NCBI RefSeq assembly: GCF_003994465.1
Contig: NZ_RZNX01000002.1
Location: forward strand, 271,444-335,443
Direction: 5' to 3'
Origin: Paenibacillus zeisoli
Lineage (GTDB): Bacteria; Bacillota; Bacilli; Paenibacillales; Paenibacillaceae
Length of the DNA stretch: 64,000 bases
Positions 51,649 to 61,492 of this stretch are shown piece by piece; the stretch's first letter is position 1; every line of letters begins with the position of its first letter. The notes under the pieces were generated by a model. The model had not been told where the DNA came from and did not search any database. It was given only the letters and a program-made list of their open reading frames with translations. The translations under genes and the position numbers were made by a program.

Positions 51649-52005
51649 ATGGCAAGAGATTATGAGAGAATATACAACTGTGAGAAGGAAGTAACCTTGT
51701 CCGTAATCGGTGGCAAGTGGAAAATGATTATACTGTGGCATCTCGGAAAAGAAGGGACCAAAAGGTTCAATCAGCTTAAATCCTTGATTCCGGATATCAC
51801 GCAGCGCATGCTCACTACACAGCTGCGGGAACTTGAAGAGGATAAAATCATTAACCGGAAGGTCTATCCGGTCGTTCCGCCTAAAGTAGAATATTCGCTT
51901 ACTGCGTATGGAGAAAGCCTGATTCCCATCCTCGATCTGATGTATGACTGGGGTAAGAATTATATTAGAGATGCAATGGATAATAAGGTGAATATACGTG
52001 AGTAG
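51649..52005 (+). CDS. hxlR: HxlR-type transcriptional regulator
   Basis: A 118-aa winged-helix protein with [20 protein letters not shown], then [29 protein letters not shown], the HxlR family signature including the conserved Cys near the N-terminus that can sense electrophiles. Divergent placement from hxlAB matches Bacillus subtilis, where HxlR activates hxlAB in response to formaldehyde. ATG 51649 follows GAGGTG; the upstream frame was rejected. An imperfect palindrome (AGTGTCGTAAATGATACT) near 51597-51614 is a candidate site. Confidence 0.95.
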   Translation: MARDYERIYNCEKEVTLSVIGGKWKMIILWHLGKEGTKRFNQLKSLIPDITQRMLTTQLRELEEDKIINRKVYPVVPPKVEYSLTAYGESLIPILDLMYDWGKNYIRDAMDNKVNIRE

Positions 52006-52020
52006 CTGCCTTTATGAAAA

Positions 52021-52059
52021 AATAGACAAGCCCGGCCATCTTGGCTGGACTTGTCTATT
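52021..52059. terminator. Bidirectional terminator between hxlR and the ATL gene
   Basis: AATAGACAAG / CTTGTCTATT with an inner CCGGCCA/GGCTGG stem. A run of A lies before and a T/C-rich tract after it. It overlaps the stop of the ATL gene. Confidence 0.88.
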
Positions 52060-52381
52060 CTTCTTCCTGTACCTGCTCCGCGTCCCATTGATACAAGGCT
52101 AAGTTTACCCGATTGCCCATCAGCAGCTCAACGCCTTCGCTCTCCAGCAGCAGCATCTGCAGCGACTTTGACTCGTCCTCCTTCAGAGCAACCTCCCCTG
52201 CCTTGTTGACCACCCTGTGCCAGGGCAGCTGAAGCTTGCTGCTCATGGAGTGAAGGATTCGCACAACCTGCCTGGCTGCTCTCGGTGAACCAGCACAACC
52301 TGCAATCTGGCCATAAGTCATGACTTTGCCCTCCGGGATGGACGCAATCACCTGGACAACCCGGGCCGTGAATGGAGTCAT
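52055..52381 (-). CDS. Alkyltransferase-like protein (ATL)
   Basis: A 108-aa protein of the MGMT DNA-binding fold. The HTH region has EGKVMTYGQIAGCAGSPRAARQV. The active-site motif PCHRV of true alkyltransferases reads PWHRV here, so the acceptor Cys is replaced by Trp, the mark of ATL proteins. ATLs bind O6-alkylguanine and hand the lesion to nucleotide excision repair. ATG at 52381; the ribosome site is weak. It is next to the formaldehyde genes, which may be chance. Confidence 0.92.
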   Translation of the reverse strand: MTPFTARVVQVIASIPEGKVMTYGQIAGCAGSPRAARQVVRILHSMSSKLQLPWHRVVNKAGEVALKEDESKSLQMLLLESEGVELLMGNRVNLALYQWDAEQVQEEE

Positions 52382-52546
52382 CGAATTTCACCTGTTTTCT
52401 GTATTAAAATAAAGGATATCTAATTGAAATGGTAGCCCATTTCCACGAGATTTACCACCTCTCACGGTGCCCAGGTTGATAACTCGGGCCGCCTTAACTA
52501 TTCTTAGAATAAGCCTGAACTCAAATTACGACTGGAGATGAAGGAA

Positions 52547-53782
52547 ATGAAGGACGAAATTATAAAGCGGTTCACTTCCTATGTGACAGTAGATACTCAA
52601 TCTGACGAGGACAGCGGGACTTGTCCGTCCACGCCTGGACAGCTCACACTTGCCCGCATGCTGGTGGATGAGCTGAAGGCTATCGGAATGGCCGAGGTGA
52701 CTCTGGATGAGAACGGCTATGTGATGGCCACGCTCCCTTCCAACACGGACAAGGATGTGCCAGTCATCGGCTTTCTGGCCCATGTCGATACCGCGACTGA
52801 CTTTACAGGAACCGGAGTGAAGCCTCAGATCAGGGACAACTATGACGGTGGAGATATCGTACTGAACGAGCAGCTGAACGTTGTGCTCTCCCCGAAGGAT
52901 TACCCTCAGCTGTCCAATTATACCGGGCATACGCTGATTACCACGGATGGCACTACCCTGCTCGGTGCCGATGACAAAGCCGGGATTGCGGAGATTATGA
53001 CCGCGATGGCTTATCTGATCCAGCATCCGGAAGTGAAGCATGGAACAATACGGGTGGCTTTTACCCCTGACGAAGAGATTGGCCGGGGGCCGGAGCGCTT
53101 TGATGTCGGGGCCTTTAACGCGACCTATGCCTACACTGTGGATGGCGGATCCCTGGGGGAGCTGGAGTATGAGAGCTTTAATGCAGCGGCTGCCAAAATC
53201 ACGTTCAAAGGCAACAACATTCACCCCGGTTCAGCAAAAGGAAAGATGATCAACTCCGCCAAAATTGCGATGGAGTTCAACCGCCGCCTGCCTGCCAGCG
53301 AGGCGCCCGAGTTCACGGAGGGCTACGAAGGCTTTTATCACCTGTTGTCCGTACATGGCGATGTGGAATCCACAACCCTGTCCTACATCATTCGTGACTT
53401 TGACCGTGCCAACTTCGAGGAACGCAAAGCGATGATTCAGATGCTGGTCGAGGAATTCCGTCAGACGTACGGAGTAGATGGTGTTCTGCTGGATCTACAC
53501 GACCAGTACTACAATATGAGAGAAAAGATCGAGCCGGTCAAGGAAGTTGTGGACCTTGCCTACCAGGCTATGGTGAATCTCGGCATCCAGCCGGACGTTA
53601 AGCCGATCCGGGGCGGTACCGACGGTTCCCAGCTGTCCTATATGGGCCTGCCTACCCCGAATATCTTCACAGGCGCCGAGAATTATCACGGCAAATTCGA
53701 GTTCATCTCGGTCGACGATATGATCCAGGCCGTGAAGGTGATCGTCGAGATCGCACAGCTTTTTGAGCAGCAAGAGGGATAG
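52547..53782 (+). CDS. pepT: Peptidase T
   Basis: A 411-aa M20-family zinc tripeptidase. Motifs: [11 protein letters not shown] (first metal His/Asp), [14 protein letters not shown] (bridging Asp), [14 protein letters not shown] (catalytic Glu pair), [13 protein letters not shown] and [20 protein letters not shown] (distal metal site). It cleaves the N-terminal residue from tripeptides in the cytoplasm. ATG 52547 is chosen over 52538, which touches GGAG. It stands alone. Confidence 0.96.
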   Translation: MKDEIIKRFTSYVTVDTQSDEDSGTCPSTPGQLTLARMLVDELKAIGMAEVTLDENGYVMATLPSNTDKDVPVIGFLAHVDTATDFTGTGVKPQIRDNYDGGDIVLNEQLNVVLSPKDYPQLSNYTGHTLITTDGTTLLGADDKAGIAEIMTAMAYLIQHPEVKHGTIRVAFTPDEEIGRGPERFDVGAFNATYAYTVDGGSLGELEYESFNAAAAKITFKGNNIHPGSAKGKMINSAKIAMEFNRRLPASEAPEFTEGYEGFYHLLSVHGDVESTTLSYIIRDFDRANFEERKAMIQMLVEEFRQTYGVDGVLLDLHDQYYNMREKIEPVKEVVDLAYQAMVNLGIQPDVKPIRGGTDGSQLSYMGLPTPNIFTGAENYHGKFEFISVDDMIQAVKVIVEIAQLFEQQEG

Positions 53783-53857
53783 AATGATTCGTTCAGCCTG
53801 CATACCTTAACAGACTAAAACTGGCGATTTAGCAAAGTTTATGGTGGGGGCGGTAAG

Positions 53858-54229
53858 ATGAATAAAAAGAGGAGCATTATCATAGGAGCGACTTTTTTGA
53901 TGCTCCTGATTATTTATCTGAATTTAGACATCGACGGTTATAAAGGTGCCGATGCCCTGGAGAGCCAGCTGAATCGCATCATCCGTGACCATGATCTTGA
54001 ACAAATGAGGAGAATATCCAGTGATAATTTGAGTTATACCGTTTTGTCAGGAACGTCAAGCAAGGATGCGGCTGTTTGTGATACGGACGCGCAGGGCGGC
54101 AGGGATAATCTTCACTTCTATATAGCGCGCCTAAAAGGAAATTCATTGGGGGTATTCATGCGCAGACAATATCATTTCCTGCTAGGTCCATCCTATGAAA
54201 TTGATCAAGTCAAAGTACTGCCAAAATAA
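53858..54229 (+). CDS. Hypothetical protein with N-terminal membrane anchor
   Basis: A 123-aa protein with one hydrophobic segment (about residues 6-22, SIIIGATFLMLLIIYL) after a KKR start, so it is anchored or exported. The outside part has no recognised motif. The ATG follows GGTGGGGGCGGTAAG. It has its own terminator at 54288-54320. Confidence 0.7.
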   Translation: MNKKRSIIIGATFLMLLIIYLNLDIDGYKGADALESQLNRIIRDHDLEQMRRISSDNLSYTVLSGTSSKDAAVCDTDAQGGRDNLHFYIARLKGNSLGVFMRRQYHFLLGPSYEIDQVKVLPK

Positions 54230-54287
54230 CATCAAATCGCTCATACCGCCAAGGCCTAACAAGGTAATATGAGAGTAGCAAAGCGCA

Positions 54288-54320
54288 AGGGGTACAACCA
54301 CATGAGTTGTACCCCTTTTG
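54288..54320 (+). terminator. Intrinsic terminator
   Basis: A perfect 11-bp stem AGGGGTACAAC / GTTGTACCCCT with a 7-nt loop, then TTTTG. Confidence 0.9.
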
Positions 54321-54347
54321 CATGAATTATAAGCTCTTGGGAGATGA

Positions 54348-54887
54348 TTAAGCCCCCAGCGCCTGAATCAGTCGTTCCTCTTGAAGCAGATGATGGCGGT
54401 AGTGCATCTCGGCGAGCGCGAACCACTCTGTTGCGGTTAGAGCACCCAACCTAGGATGCAGTGCTCTGTGGTCCTCTGCGGAATCCTTCACCCGGGCTTC
54501 AAGCTCCTCCATCTTCGCAGCTGCCTGATGCAGACCTGCGGTAAGCTGCTCCTTGCTCTCCGGCTGGGCAGGCGTATATTGAGGAGAAGGCGGGACTTGG
54601 ATCCTCACGGGCGGGAAGCCTCCAAGCTCGAATATCTTAGCTCCGGCCTCCGTCTTGGCTGGCCCTTCTACCTCATCGCCATCCCCGGATAGACAGCGCT
54701 CCGCATTCCTCAGCTGCATATGTAAGGCGCTTCCGATCAAGTGCATATACATCTGTCCCAAGGACCATTCGCCTTCGGCCGGTACCTGCTGAAGCTGCTG
54801 CAGACTGAAGCGCTCCACATTCTCCAGATAGTGATTAGTTAACTGCTTCAAATCCTGCACAATGGCTGACGTATTTTTTATATTCAT
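54348..54887 (-). CDS. DinB-family protein
   Basis: A 179-aa four-helix-bundle protein. The conserved start of DinB/YfiT proteins is seen as EGEWSLGQMYMHLIGSALHM, giving the first metal His, and the C-terminal EMHYRHHLLQEERLI gives the other His residues. These proteins bind a divalent metal; some are thiol S-transferases. ATG behind AGGGAGATAA. Single gene. Confidence 0.9.
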   Translation of the reverse strand: MNIKNTSAIVQDLKQLTNHYLENVERFSLQQLQQVPAEGEWSLGQMYMHLIGSALHMQLRNAERCLSGDGDEVEGPAKTEAGAKIFELGGFPPVRIQVPPSPQYTPAQPESKEQLTAGLHQAAAKMEELEARVKDSAEDHRALHPRLGALTATEWFALAEMHYRHHLLQEERLIQALGA

Positions 54888-54987
54888 AGGTTAGTTATCT
54901 CCCTTCTTTATGAAAAAGAACATGGCTTCTGATCCACAGCTCATCTTTCTACTCTCAATATAAATCATCGCTCCTGACAGCATTATG

Positions 54988-55932
54988 TCAGTAGTGTTTG
55001 AGCATGTTCTGAGCCTCTTCACGAATACGGATTCTCAGTGATTCCGGCTGCAGCACGCTCATGTTCGCTCCATAGCTCATAATCCATGAAAGGATATCCT
55101 CCGGTCTTCGCACACGCAGGGTCAGGACCAGCCGATCCTTCTGCTCCTCCATGTTATCCAGATAGAAATTGCCTGTCTCCTTGAGATGATCGGCAATCTC
55201 GGGGCTAGCCTGAACAATCACCACTTCGTTCCGATCATCGGGTGGCGAATACGCCTGGAGATCAAAATCTTCAGGCAGGGAGAACGACTCCTCCATCAGC
55301 GTCAGATTCGCAATTCGGGAGACTCTGAAATGGCGGATCTCCTGCCGGAGCTCACAATACCCTAGCAGTATCCATCTGCCCTGCACCAGTATAAGCCCGT
55401 AGGGCGAGACCGTCCGTTCGCTGCGCTGTTCACGGTGAGTGCCTGGGGCAATGCGAATATACAGGAGGCGAACCTTTCGCTGCTGTAAGACCGCGAGACG
55501 GAGCTTCCCAAGCAGCGCATACTCCCCGGACGTGTCATCTCTGGATTCTGACAGCAGCCGGATTGCTGCTCTTATACGATTCGTCTCCGAGCGTATATCC
55601 TCCGGCAGAATGGCCTCAATCTTCCTCCTTGAGGATTCGGCCCGGCTGCCGTAGAGATCATCGAAATATCGCCCGATGAAATCGGTCCCAATTAGAAGGG
55701 CGACCGCTTCCTCGGAGGTAAAGCTCACCGGGGGCAGGAAGTAGCCCTCCATCAAAGAGTAACCCATACCCGGCGCTCCTACGATAGGAACGCCAGCCTC
55801 ACTGAGCGCCTGCATATCCCGGTAGATCGTCCGGACACTAGTCTCAAATTCAGCGGCCAGGTCCTCAGCCCGCAGGCTTTTTCTGGACTGAAGTGTAAGC
55901 ACAATCGCTAACAGGCGATCGGTTTTGTTCAC
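54988..55932 (-). CDS. HTH/WYL-domain transcriptional regulator (YafY-like)
   Basis: A 314-aa protein. The N-terminal DeoR-like HTH is LTLQSRKSLRAEDLAAEFETSVRTIYRDM (about 13-41). A WYL domain covers about 140-230, in which RWILLGYCELRQEIRHFRVSRI is visible, and a C-terminal WCX domain follows. WYL regulators bind nucleic-acid or other ligands. GTG start behind AAGGGGA. Target genes are unknown. Confidence 0.93.
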   Translation of the reverse strand: MNKTDRLLAIVLTLQSRKSLRAEDLAAEFETSVRTIYRDMQALSEAGVPIVGAPGMGYSLMEGYFLPPVSFTSEEAVALLIGTDFIGRYFDDLYGSRAESSRRKIEAILPEDIRSETNRIRAAIRLLSESRDDTSGEYALLGKLRLAVLQQRKVRLLYIRIAPGTHREQRSERTVSPYGLILVQGRWILLGYCELRQEIRHFRVSRIANLTLMEESFSLPEDFDLQAYSPPDDRNEVVIVQASPEIADHLKETGNFYLDNMEEQKDRLVLTLRVRRPEDILSWIMSYGANMSVLQPESLRIRIREEAQNMLKHY

Positions 55933-56074
55933 AGTGATTCCCCTTATCCTTGAGTGTGGCAGTGCTGTTCATCTATCCGCTAAGTACACTATTCAACCAC
56001 TTAGTAATATATCTAAATTTTACCACAAGCCGATTCAAAAGGGCTCCTTAATCTCAATCTATGTCCCTTCTCAT

Positions 56075-56111
56075 GCAAAAGAACCCTCCATGCCCATTCG
56101 GCAAAGAGGGT
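56075..56111 (-). terminator. Terminator of namA
   Basis: ACCCTC / GAGGGT with an inner TGCC/GGCA hairpin, then TCTTTTGC on the minus strand. Confidence 0.85.
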
Positions 56112-56131
56112 CCTTATATAGGGAACTGAGC

Positions 56132-57166
56132 TTAGTACGCACGTGTGTACTGCTCAGGAATATGACGATCGTGATCGCCGTGCTGCTTGGCTACAGCTAC
56201 ATGGGTCGCCCAGTAAGGATCACGGAGCAGGCCGCGCGCAATGGCAACAAGATCGGCGTCTCCATTACCCACAACATACTCAGCCAGCGCCGGATCTTCC
56301 AGCATACCTACCGCAATAACCGGTACCTTCAGCGCTTCCCGGATCTGACGGGCAAATCCAACCTGGTACCCGGGGAAATTACCCGGCTTCCTTGCACCGG
56401 CAGGGCCCTCCCCGCCTGAGCTTACATGAATGACATCTACTCCAGCAGCCGTATAGGCCTTGGACAGTTCAATTGCATGGTCAATGTCATAGCCCCCGTC
56501 GGCATACTCCACGGCCGAGATCCGGAAGATCAGAGGCATTCCGGCAGGCATTTCCTTTTTCACGGCCTGGATCACTTCAACTCCGAATCTGGATAGCTCC
56601 TGACCGTAGATATCGTCCCGCTTGTTCGTAAGTGGTGATTGAAACTGGTGGATCAGGTACCCATGAGCCCCATGAAGCTCAATGGTGTCTACTCCAGCCT
56701 GCACCGCCCGGCGCGCCGCATCGGCGAAGAGCTGTACCCGCTCCTCTACCTCACTCGTGGTCAGGGCACGAGGCATTGTGTACGCATCGCCCGGGAACTT
56801 AATAGCTGATGGAGCCACGGGCTCAGCTGCGTCCTCCGCCTTGCGGCCGGCATGGGCTATCTGGATTCCCGCCTTGGCGCCATTGGCATGGATTCCCTCA
56901 ATTATGCGGGCAAATGCCGGAATGTGTTCATCCGACCATAATCCAAGGTCATAATCCGTGATCCGTCCATCTGGCTCCACATCCGTCATCTCGATAATAA
57001 TCAGCCCGGTTCCACCGACCGCACGGGTTACATAGTGAACGTAATGCCAATCATTCGGAATCCCGTCTTTGGCCGTAACGGAATACTGGCACATCGGAGC
57101 CATAACAATACGATTCTTAAGCTGTAAATCCTTAATACTATACGGAGTAAATAATGAATGGGTCAT
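56132..57166 (-). CDS. namA: NADPH dehydrogenase NamA (YqjM-type old yellow enzyme)
   Basis: A 344-aa FMN-dependent ene-reductase. The redox-tuning Cys is in APMCQYS (about residue 26), the substrate-binding His pair in IELHGAHGYLIHQF (about 164 and 167) and the FMN phosphate site in VAIARGLLRDPYW, all as in Bacillus YqjM. It reduces activated C=C bonds of electrophiles and nitro compounds. ATG behind AAGGAGG. Confidence 0.96.
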   Translation of the reverse strand: MTHSLFTPYSIKDLQLKNRIVMAPMCQYSVTAKDGIPNDWHYVHYVTRAVGGTGLIIIEMTDVEPDGRITDYDLGLWSDEHIPAFARIIEGIHANGAKAGIQIAHAGRKAEDAAEPVAPSAIKFPGDAYTMPRALTTSEVEERVQLFADAARRAVQAGVDTIELHGAHGYLIHQFQSPLTNKRDDIYGQELSRFGVEVIQAVKKEMPAGMPLIFRISAVEYADGGYDIDHAIELSKAYTAAGVDVIHVSSGGEGPAGARKPGNFPGYQVGFARQIREALKVPVIAVGMLEDPALAEYVVGNGDADLVAIARGLLRDPYWATHVAVAKQHGDHDRHIPEQYTRAY

Positions 57167-57275
57167 GAGCGACCTCCTTATGTGATAGTGAAATGGATTA
57201 CATCTATTTTTCAGATACTATATTTATTATTATTAAATACATTACTTTATGCAAGTACGTACATTTTTGTAACTA

Positions 57276-57292
57276 GGTATATTTAATATACC
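57276..57292. promoter_or_regulatory. Palindrome upstream of namA
   Basis: GGTATAT-TTA-ATATACC, perfect 7-bp arms, about 110 bp before the namA start in an AT-rich stretch. It is a candidate site for a MarR/HxlR-type sensor. Confidence 0.4.
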
Positions 57293-57381
57293 AAATGCAT
57301 CAACCACCGCATTTATTAATGTAACCCTTCTGCCCTAAAATCAATCACGACGCGGTCTTTAGCACCAGCTAACTGCATACT

Positions 57382-57410
57382 AAAAAAGCCAGGAGCGTAT
57401 AGCTCCTAGC
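57382..57410 (-). terminator. Terminator of the GGDEF gene
   Basis: A 9-bp stem GCTAGGAGC / GCTCCTGGC with a 5-nt loop, then TTTTTT on the minus strand. It overlaps the stop codon region. Confidence 0.9.
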
Positions 57411-58569
57411 TTGATTTGCTGCGGACAACCCGGTTGCGTCCACCTCTCTTGGCCTCATATAATGCCTGGTCACTAAGCTGATACAATCGGCTGACCCGGG
57501 TATCCGGACTAGCCTTCACCGTAACCAGCCCCATACTCACGGTGAACCGCAGCGAGAACACCGTCGATGGAGTGCCGCTGATACATGTACGCAGCTTCTC
57601 AGCCAGCTTCTCGGCCTCCGCCCCTTGAAGACCCGGGAGCAGGATCGCGAACTCATCCCCGCCATAACGCCCGAGGAAGCCCTGCGTCCCCAGGGTATCC
57701 TGAACAAGTCTGCTCATATACTTCAGCACCTGATCGCCCACATCATGTCCATAAGTATCATTAATCGTCTTGTACTCATCAATATCGAACAGGATAAAAG
57801 ATACCGGCAGCCCTTTGCCCGCTAACTGCTTGATCTCAGCCTCCGCCTTCTGGATGAATGTTCTCCGGTTGAATACTTCGGTTAGATCATCGAAGCTTGC
57901 CAGACGGATCAGACTGTCATCCGCCCGCTCCTTGGCAAGCAGAATAAACCCGGTATTTCCGAGTATCATAATGAAGTACAGGGAGACGAACTGAAGACTC
58001 TGATAAATGCCCGGGTAGAACAGACTCATCATCCCGAACGCATCGATCGTCATCACGGCCCGGCCCACCAACGACAGGGCTACAAGTCCGTAGAAGCAGC
58101 CCATCGTTCTCATCAACGTGGAGGCTGTACGCTTCGTAATCATTCCGTAAGCCGGATATATTATCAGCGCTGCTGTACAGAGCGACGCATACACGATGCG
58201 GATACTCTCATAATTATAGAAGTAATAGATTCCCGTGAATCCCACGATAAAAAGGACTGTTAACCAGAGGTAGAATCGCTTTACTTTCCTAGTAAAAGCA
58301 TCTTGAACCCGAATCAGCGCAATCGTCTCGAACGCAGATCCCACGAACAAGATGGAGTTCATCAGCGGAATAGCCACGCCCTCCGGGAGAATACTGCGGA
58401 AAATCAAAGTGCCCCATGCCATAGACTGAAGACATCTTGAGACGAAGAACCAGTTCACTGCAATATCCTTCATATGTTTGTGCCGATACGCACTTACCAG
58501 AATCACAGTAAAAAGATTTCCAATTACAATGGATATAAATACAGTTGTCATGTCCAGACTAACGTTCAT
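57406..58569 (-). CDS. Membrane-bound diguanylate cyclase (GGDEF)
   Basis: A 387-aa protein. About six or seven hydrophobic segments span residues 1-215, followed by a GGDEF domain with FNRRTFIQ, LFDIDEYKTINDTYGHDVGDQVL and the intact RYGGDEFAIL active site. No RxxD inhibitory site is seen. It should make c-di-GMP in response to a membrane signal. Together with the GGDEF-EAL protein at 1.5 kb it could feed the riboswitch at 15.5 kb. ATG with a weak GAAGAAG box. Confidence 0.94.
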   Translation of the reverse strand: MNVSLDMTTVFISIVIGNLFTVILVSAYRHKHMKDIAVNWFFVSRCLQSMAWGTLIFRSILPEGVAIPLMNSILFVGSAFETIALIRVQDAFTRKVKRFYLWLTVLFIVGFTGIYYFYNYESIRIVYASLCTAALIIYPAYGMITKRTASTLMRTMGCFYGLVALSLVGRAVMTIDAFGMMSLFYPGIYQSLQFVSLYFIMILGNTGFILLAKERADDSLIRLASFDDLTEVFNRRTFIQKAEAEIKQLAGKGLPVSFILFDIDEYKTINDTYGHDVGDQVLKYMSRLVQDTLGTQGFLGRYGGDEFAILLPGLQGAEAEKLAEKLRTCISGTPSTVFSLRFTVSMGLVTVKASPDTRVSRLYQLSDQALYEAKRGGRNRVVRSKSS

Positions 58570-58713
58570 GCTAGCTTCTTCACCATCTTTTGATCTTGAT
58601 CTGGCAGTACTTGGTTAATTATAGCAAATGAGCTCAAGTTTTGTATAATAAAAGATAGAGCCCGCGGCTAGGCCCCAGGGCTCAGGTGGTTTTACAGCTG
58701 AGGAGGGACTTAC

Positions 58714-59760
58714 ATGCATACAGAACAACCGGATCATCAGCCATCTACATTCCACAATGGCGTCCGCTTATCGATACTGGATCTGGCTCCCATTATCGCT
58801 GGGGGAACACCTGCAGATTCTTTTCGCAATTCATTAGATCTTGCTCAGCACGCAGAGCAGTGGGGCTACCACCGCTACTGGCTAGCTGAACATCACAATA
58901 TGCCGGGCATTGCCAGCTCCGCCACATCGCTGGTCATCAGCCACGTTGCCGCCGGCACGAAGACGATTCGTGTCGGATCAGGCGGCATTATGCTGCCGAA
59001 CCACGCACCGCTCGTGATCGCCGAGCAATTCGGCACACTCGAGTCGCTGTATCCCGGCCGGATCGATCTCGGCCTCGGAAGAGCGCCGGGGTCCGACCAG
59101 CCGGCTGCCCGCGCCCTTCGTCGCGGCGCGGCAAGCGATGGCCAGGACTTCCCGGAGCGTCTGGCCGAGCTTCGCGCTTACTTTAATCCGGCCATGGGAT
59201 CAGGCACCTCTCTCGTACGGGCCGTGCCCGGCGAGGGAATGAATATCCCGATCTGGCTCCTTGGCTCCAGCGGATTCAGTGCACAGCTTGCGGGGCAGCT
59301 TGGTCTTCCGTTCGCTTTTGCCAGCCACTTCGCCCCGGATTATCTGCTGCCCGCACTGGATCTTTACCGCTCGAACTTCCAGCCCTCCGAGCACCTAAGC
59401 GAGCCCTACGTTATGGTAGGCCTCAATGCGGTAGCTGCAGATACGGAGAGAGAGGCTCATTTCCTGGCTACCTCGCAGCAACAGCAATTTCTCAATCTGA
59501 TTCGCGGCCGCACAGGCCCGCTGAACCCGCCGGTAGAGGATATGGAGCAGCTGTGGGACTCCCGTGAGAAGTCGATTATCCAGGATATGCTCCGCTATAC
59601 CGTTGTGGGGACGAAAGAGACCGTTCGTACCCGGCTGGAGAAGATTATTCAAGAGACGGGAGCGAATGAACTGATTGCCGCAGCCCAGGTGTATGATCAT
59701 GAAGCAAGACTCAGATCATACAAGCTGGTTGCCGAAGCCATGGATTTGAAGAAGGGTTAA
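58714..59760 (+). CDS. LLM-class flavin-dependent oxidoreductase (luciferase-like)
   Basis: A 348-aa monooxygenase-like protein of the MsnO8/bacterial luciferase group. Typical pieces are [70 protein letters not shown] and [20 protein letters not shown]. It uses reduced flavin; the substrate is unknown. ATG behind GAGGAGG. Single gene between terminators. Confidence 0.95.
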   Translation: MHTEQPDHQPSTFHNGVRLSILDLAPIIAGGTPADSFRNSLDLAQHAEQWGYHRYWLAEHHNMPGIASSATSLVISHVAAGTKTIRVGSGGIMLPNHAPLVIAEQFGTLESLYPGRIDLGLGRAPGSDQPAARALRRGAASDGQDFPERLAELRAYFNPAMGSGTSLVRAVPGEGMNIPIWLLGSSGFSAQLAGQLGLPFAFASHFAPDYLLPALDLYRSNFQPSEHLSEPYVMVGLNAVAADTEREAHFLATSQQQQFLNLIRGRTGPLNPPVEDMEQLWDSREKSIIQDMLRYTVVGTKETVRTRLEKIIQETGANELIAAAQVYDHEARLRSYKLVAEAMDLKKG

Positions 59761-59765
59761 TGAAT

Positions 59766-59809
59766 AAAGGGGTGTCCCAAAGGGTTCTTTGAACCCGGGA
59801 CGCCCCTTT
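59766..59809. terminator. Hairpin terminator after the LLM gene
   Basis: AAAGGGGTGTCCC / GGGACGCCCCTTT with an inner GGGTTC/GAACCC stem: a 19-bp interrupted hairpin. Confidence 0.85.
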
Positions 59810-59871
59810 AGACTGAATTTCTTGTTTTAACGCAGCTTATGAAACCTAAGATAGGCAGCCCTATAAACGGA

Positions 59872-60606
59872 TTACGTATATGCCAATTGAATATGAATAA
59901 ACTGTACGACCATTTGGCAAATTTCACCGTCTTGATCGTATCCCCAATAAACTGGATAAGCGCCATCGCCAAAACCGGATTGTAACATGGGGATATGGTA
60001 ATCGGTATCAGGAATCGTCCAGTTCAGCCAGTCGCCTCCATTGCGTTGATACTGCGGATTCTCGTGGAAACTCTTTGCAAACAGGGCGGCAAAATAATCG
60101 TCATATAGATTACCATTAGGATGTTCTTGATGCCACCGACTAGCAAAGTCGCAAAAAGCTTGATGCGCCTGCTTATCGCAAATACATGCGAGCCCGGCAT
60201 CTACATTGAAGCCAAAAAACTCCTCGTCCGCCATCCCCAATATATCCTCATGTCCAATCAGAGCTTCCTCGAACCTGATGGCAGGAACATCGGAGAATCG
60301 CAGACGAACCGCGGCATAGCGGGCACAGTCACCATCCTCGTCCGGTCTCACCACACAGACTTCAGTTGAATAGGTTCCAACAGGCGCCGTTTGGAAATAA
60401 GGCTGCTCTTCAATATCTCCCAAATAACATAGCGGATCTCGGACAAGAATTTGGCCGGTAGGAATGGAAGTGGGACCGATATCTAAAACTGCCAGCTGCT
60501 TGCCTGCAATTTCAGACAAATTAAAATAGTCATTCAAATCTACAGAGCATTTCAATCTGTCACGCTGCTGCTCCCACTGGGACAGCCATTCATTTGTTGG
60601 TGCCAT
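59872..60606 (-). CDS. DUF4241 protein
   Basis: A 244-aa soluble protein. LAVLDIGPTSIPTGQILVRDPL, GTYSTEVCVVRP, AAVRLRFSDVPAIRFEEAL and GFNVDAGLACICD are the order of blocks I know from DUF4241. Family members are sometimes found as polymorphic-toxin immunity-like proteins, but no toxin is visible here. ATG behind AGGAGAT. It lies downstream of the TetR gene in the same direction, with a 69-bp gap. Confidence 0.85.
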   Translation of the reverse strand: MAPTNEWLSQWEQQRDRLKCSVDLNDYFNLSEIAGKQLAVLDIGPTSIPTGQILVRDPLCYLGDIEEQPYFQTAPVGTYSTEVCVVRPDEDGDCARYAAVRLRFSDVPAIRFEEALIGHEDILGMADEEFFGFNVDAGLACICDKQAHQAFCDFASRWHQEHPNGNLYDDYFAALFAKSFHENPQYQRNGGDWLNWTIPDTDYHIPMLQSGFGDGAYPVYWGYDQDGEICQMVVQFIHIQLAYT

Positions 60607-60675
60607 AGGTATTCATCTCCTGGAAGTAGATTTGTATACTTAGCGCGAGAGAGTATGGTAGTCACAGGTTTGCAG

Positions 60676-61317
60676 TCACGAGATTGTTTGTAAAATTTCC
60701 ACTACCTGACTTTCAAAATTGGAGTCATCCATCGTATCCAGATGTTCCGGCCTAATCATTTGATACTGTTTCATCTTATAATATTCGATAATTGCTTGTT
60801 TCAAAGTGAGATCATACCACTGAATACTAAAAGTCGGTTCCATGATGCGCCGCAGGGTGGCGTCATCTTGAACCAAGGACAACATGGCATTCATTCTGTT
60901 AAAAATCTTCTGGTCCATCCCGGTTTCAAAAAATAACTGTAAACTCTTATTCCGATTTTGTTGGGCAATAACAAGCTTTTCAAATAGCGTCGGATAGAAT
61001 TCCTTAAGATCTTGCAGGAACAGGTCAGTTATATAAGCAACGCACAGCAACGATTGCAGAAATGTTTTTTGGAAACGATCCACAAAAGAGAGGGAATCAT
61101 CATTTACAACGAGATCAGCCTGCTGCAAGTACTGAATTTCATATTCGACAACCTGTTCGATGATATCATCTTTGGATGAAAAATGCTTATATAGCGTCAC
61201 TTTACTAATATCCATATATTTTGCGATATCGTCTATTCTCATTTGGCTAAACCTGGTTTTTCGAACAATAGGCTTAATTTTATTCATATAGTGATTTGCG
61301 CTCATCGGTTTTCTCAC
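60676..61317 (-). CDS. TetR/AcrR-family regulator
   Basis: About 213 aa. The HTH is in RIDDIAKYMDISKVTLYKHF (about 25-44), followed by SSKDDIIEQVV. The C-terminal domain is not assigned. The start is uncertain: GTG 61317 lies 12 bases after AAAGGGGG, whereas the open frame extends to a TTG at 61353. The divergent SDR gene at 61493 and a palindrome between them (61357-61377) suggest local repression. The base composition is AT-richer than its neighbours. Confidence 0.85.
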   Translation of the reverse strand: MRKPMSANHYMNKIKPIVRKTRFSQMRIDDIAKYMDISKVTLYKHFSSKDDIIEQVVEYEIQYLQQADLVVNDDSLSFVDRFQKTFLQSLLCVAYITDLFLQDLKEFYPTLFEKLVIAQQNRNKSLQLFFETGMDQKIFNRMNAMLSLVQDDATLRRIMEPTFSIQWYDLTLKQAIIEYYKMKQYQMIRPEHLDTMDDSNFESQVVEILQTIS

Positions 61318-61356
61318 GACTAACTTAAGCCCCCTTTGATGCTTACTCCACAATAG

Positions 61357-61377
61357 TATAACAATATCGATGTTATA
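61357..61377. promoter_or_regulatory. Candidate TetR operator
   Basis: TATAACA-N7-TGTTATA, perfect 7-bp arms, between the divergent TetR and SDR genes and within the likely tetR promoter (TATACT at 61360-61355 on the minus strand). Confidence 0.55.
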
Positions 61378-61427
61378 ACAAATTTTATTTACTAATTTTA
61401 ATAACTTAACTATTTTAGTTAATTTAG

Positions 61428-61456
61428 TTTACTTTACTGATTCCCTGCTGTATAAT
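61428..61456 (+). promoter_or_regulatory. Promoter of the SDR gene
   Basis: TTTACT (61428-61433), 17 bp, TATAAT (61451-61456), 36 bp before the start codon. Confidence 0.75.
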
Positions 61457-61492
61457 TTCTCCTGTACCTAATTATTCCATTGAGGTGAAAGG

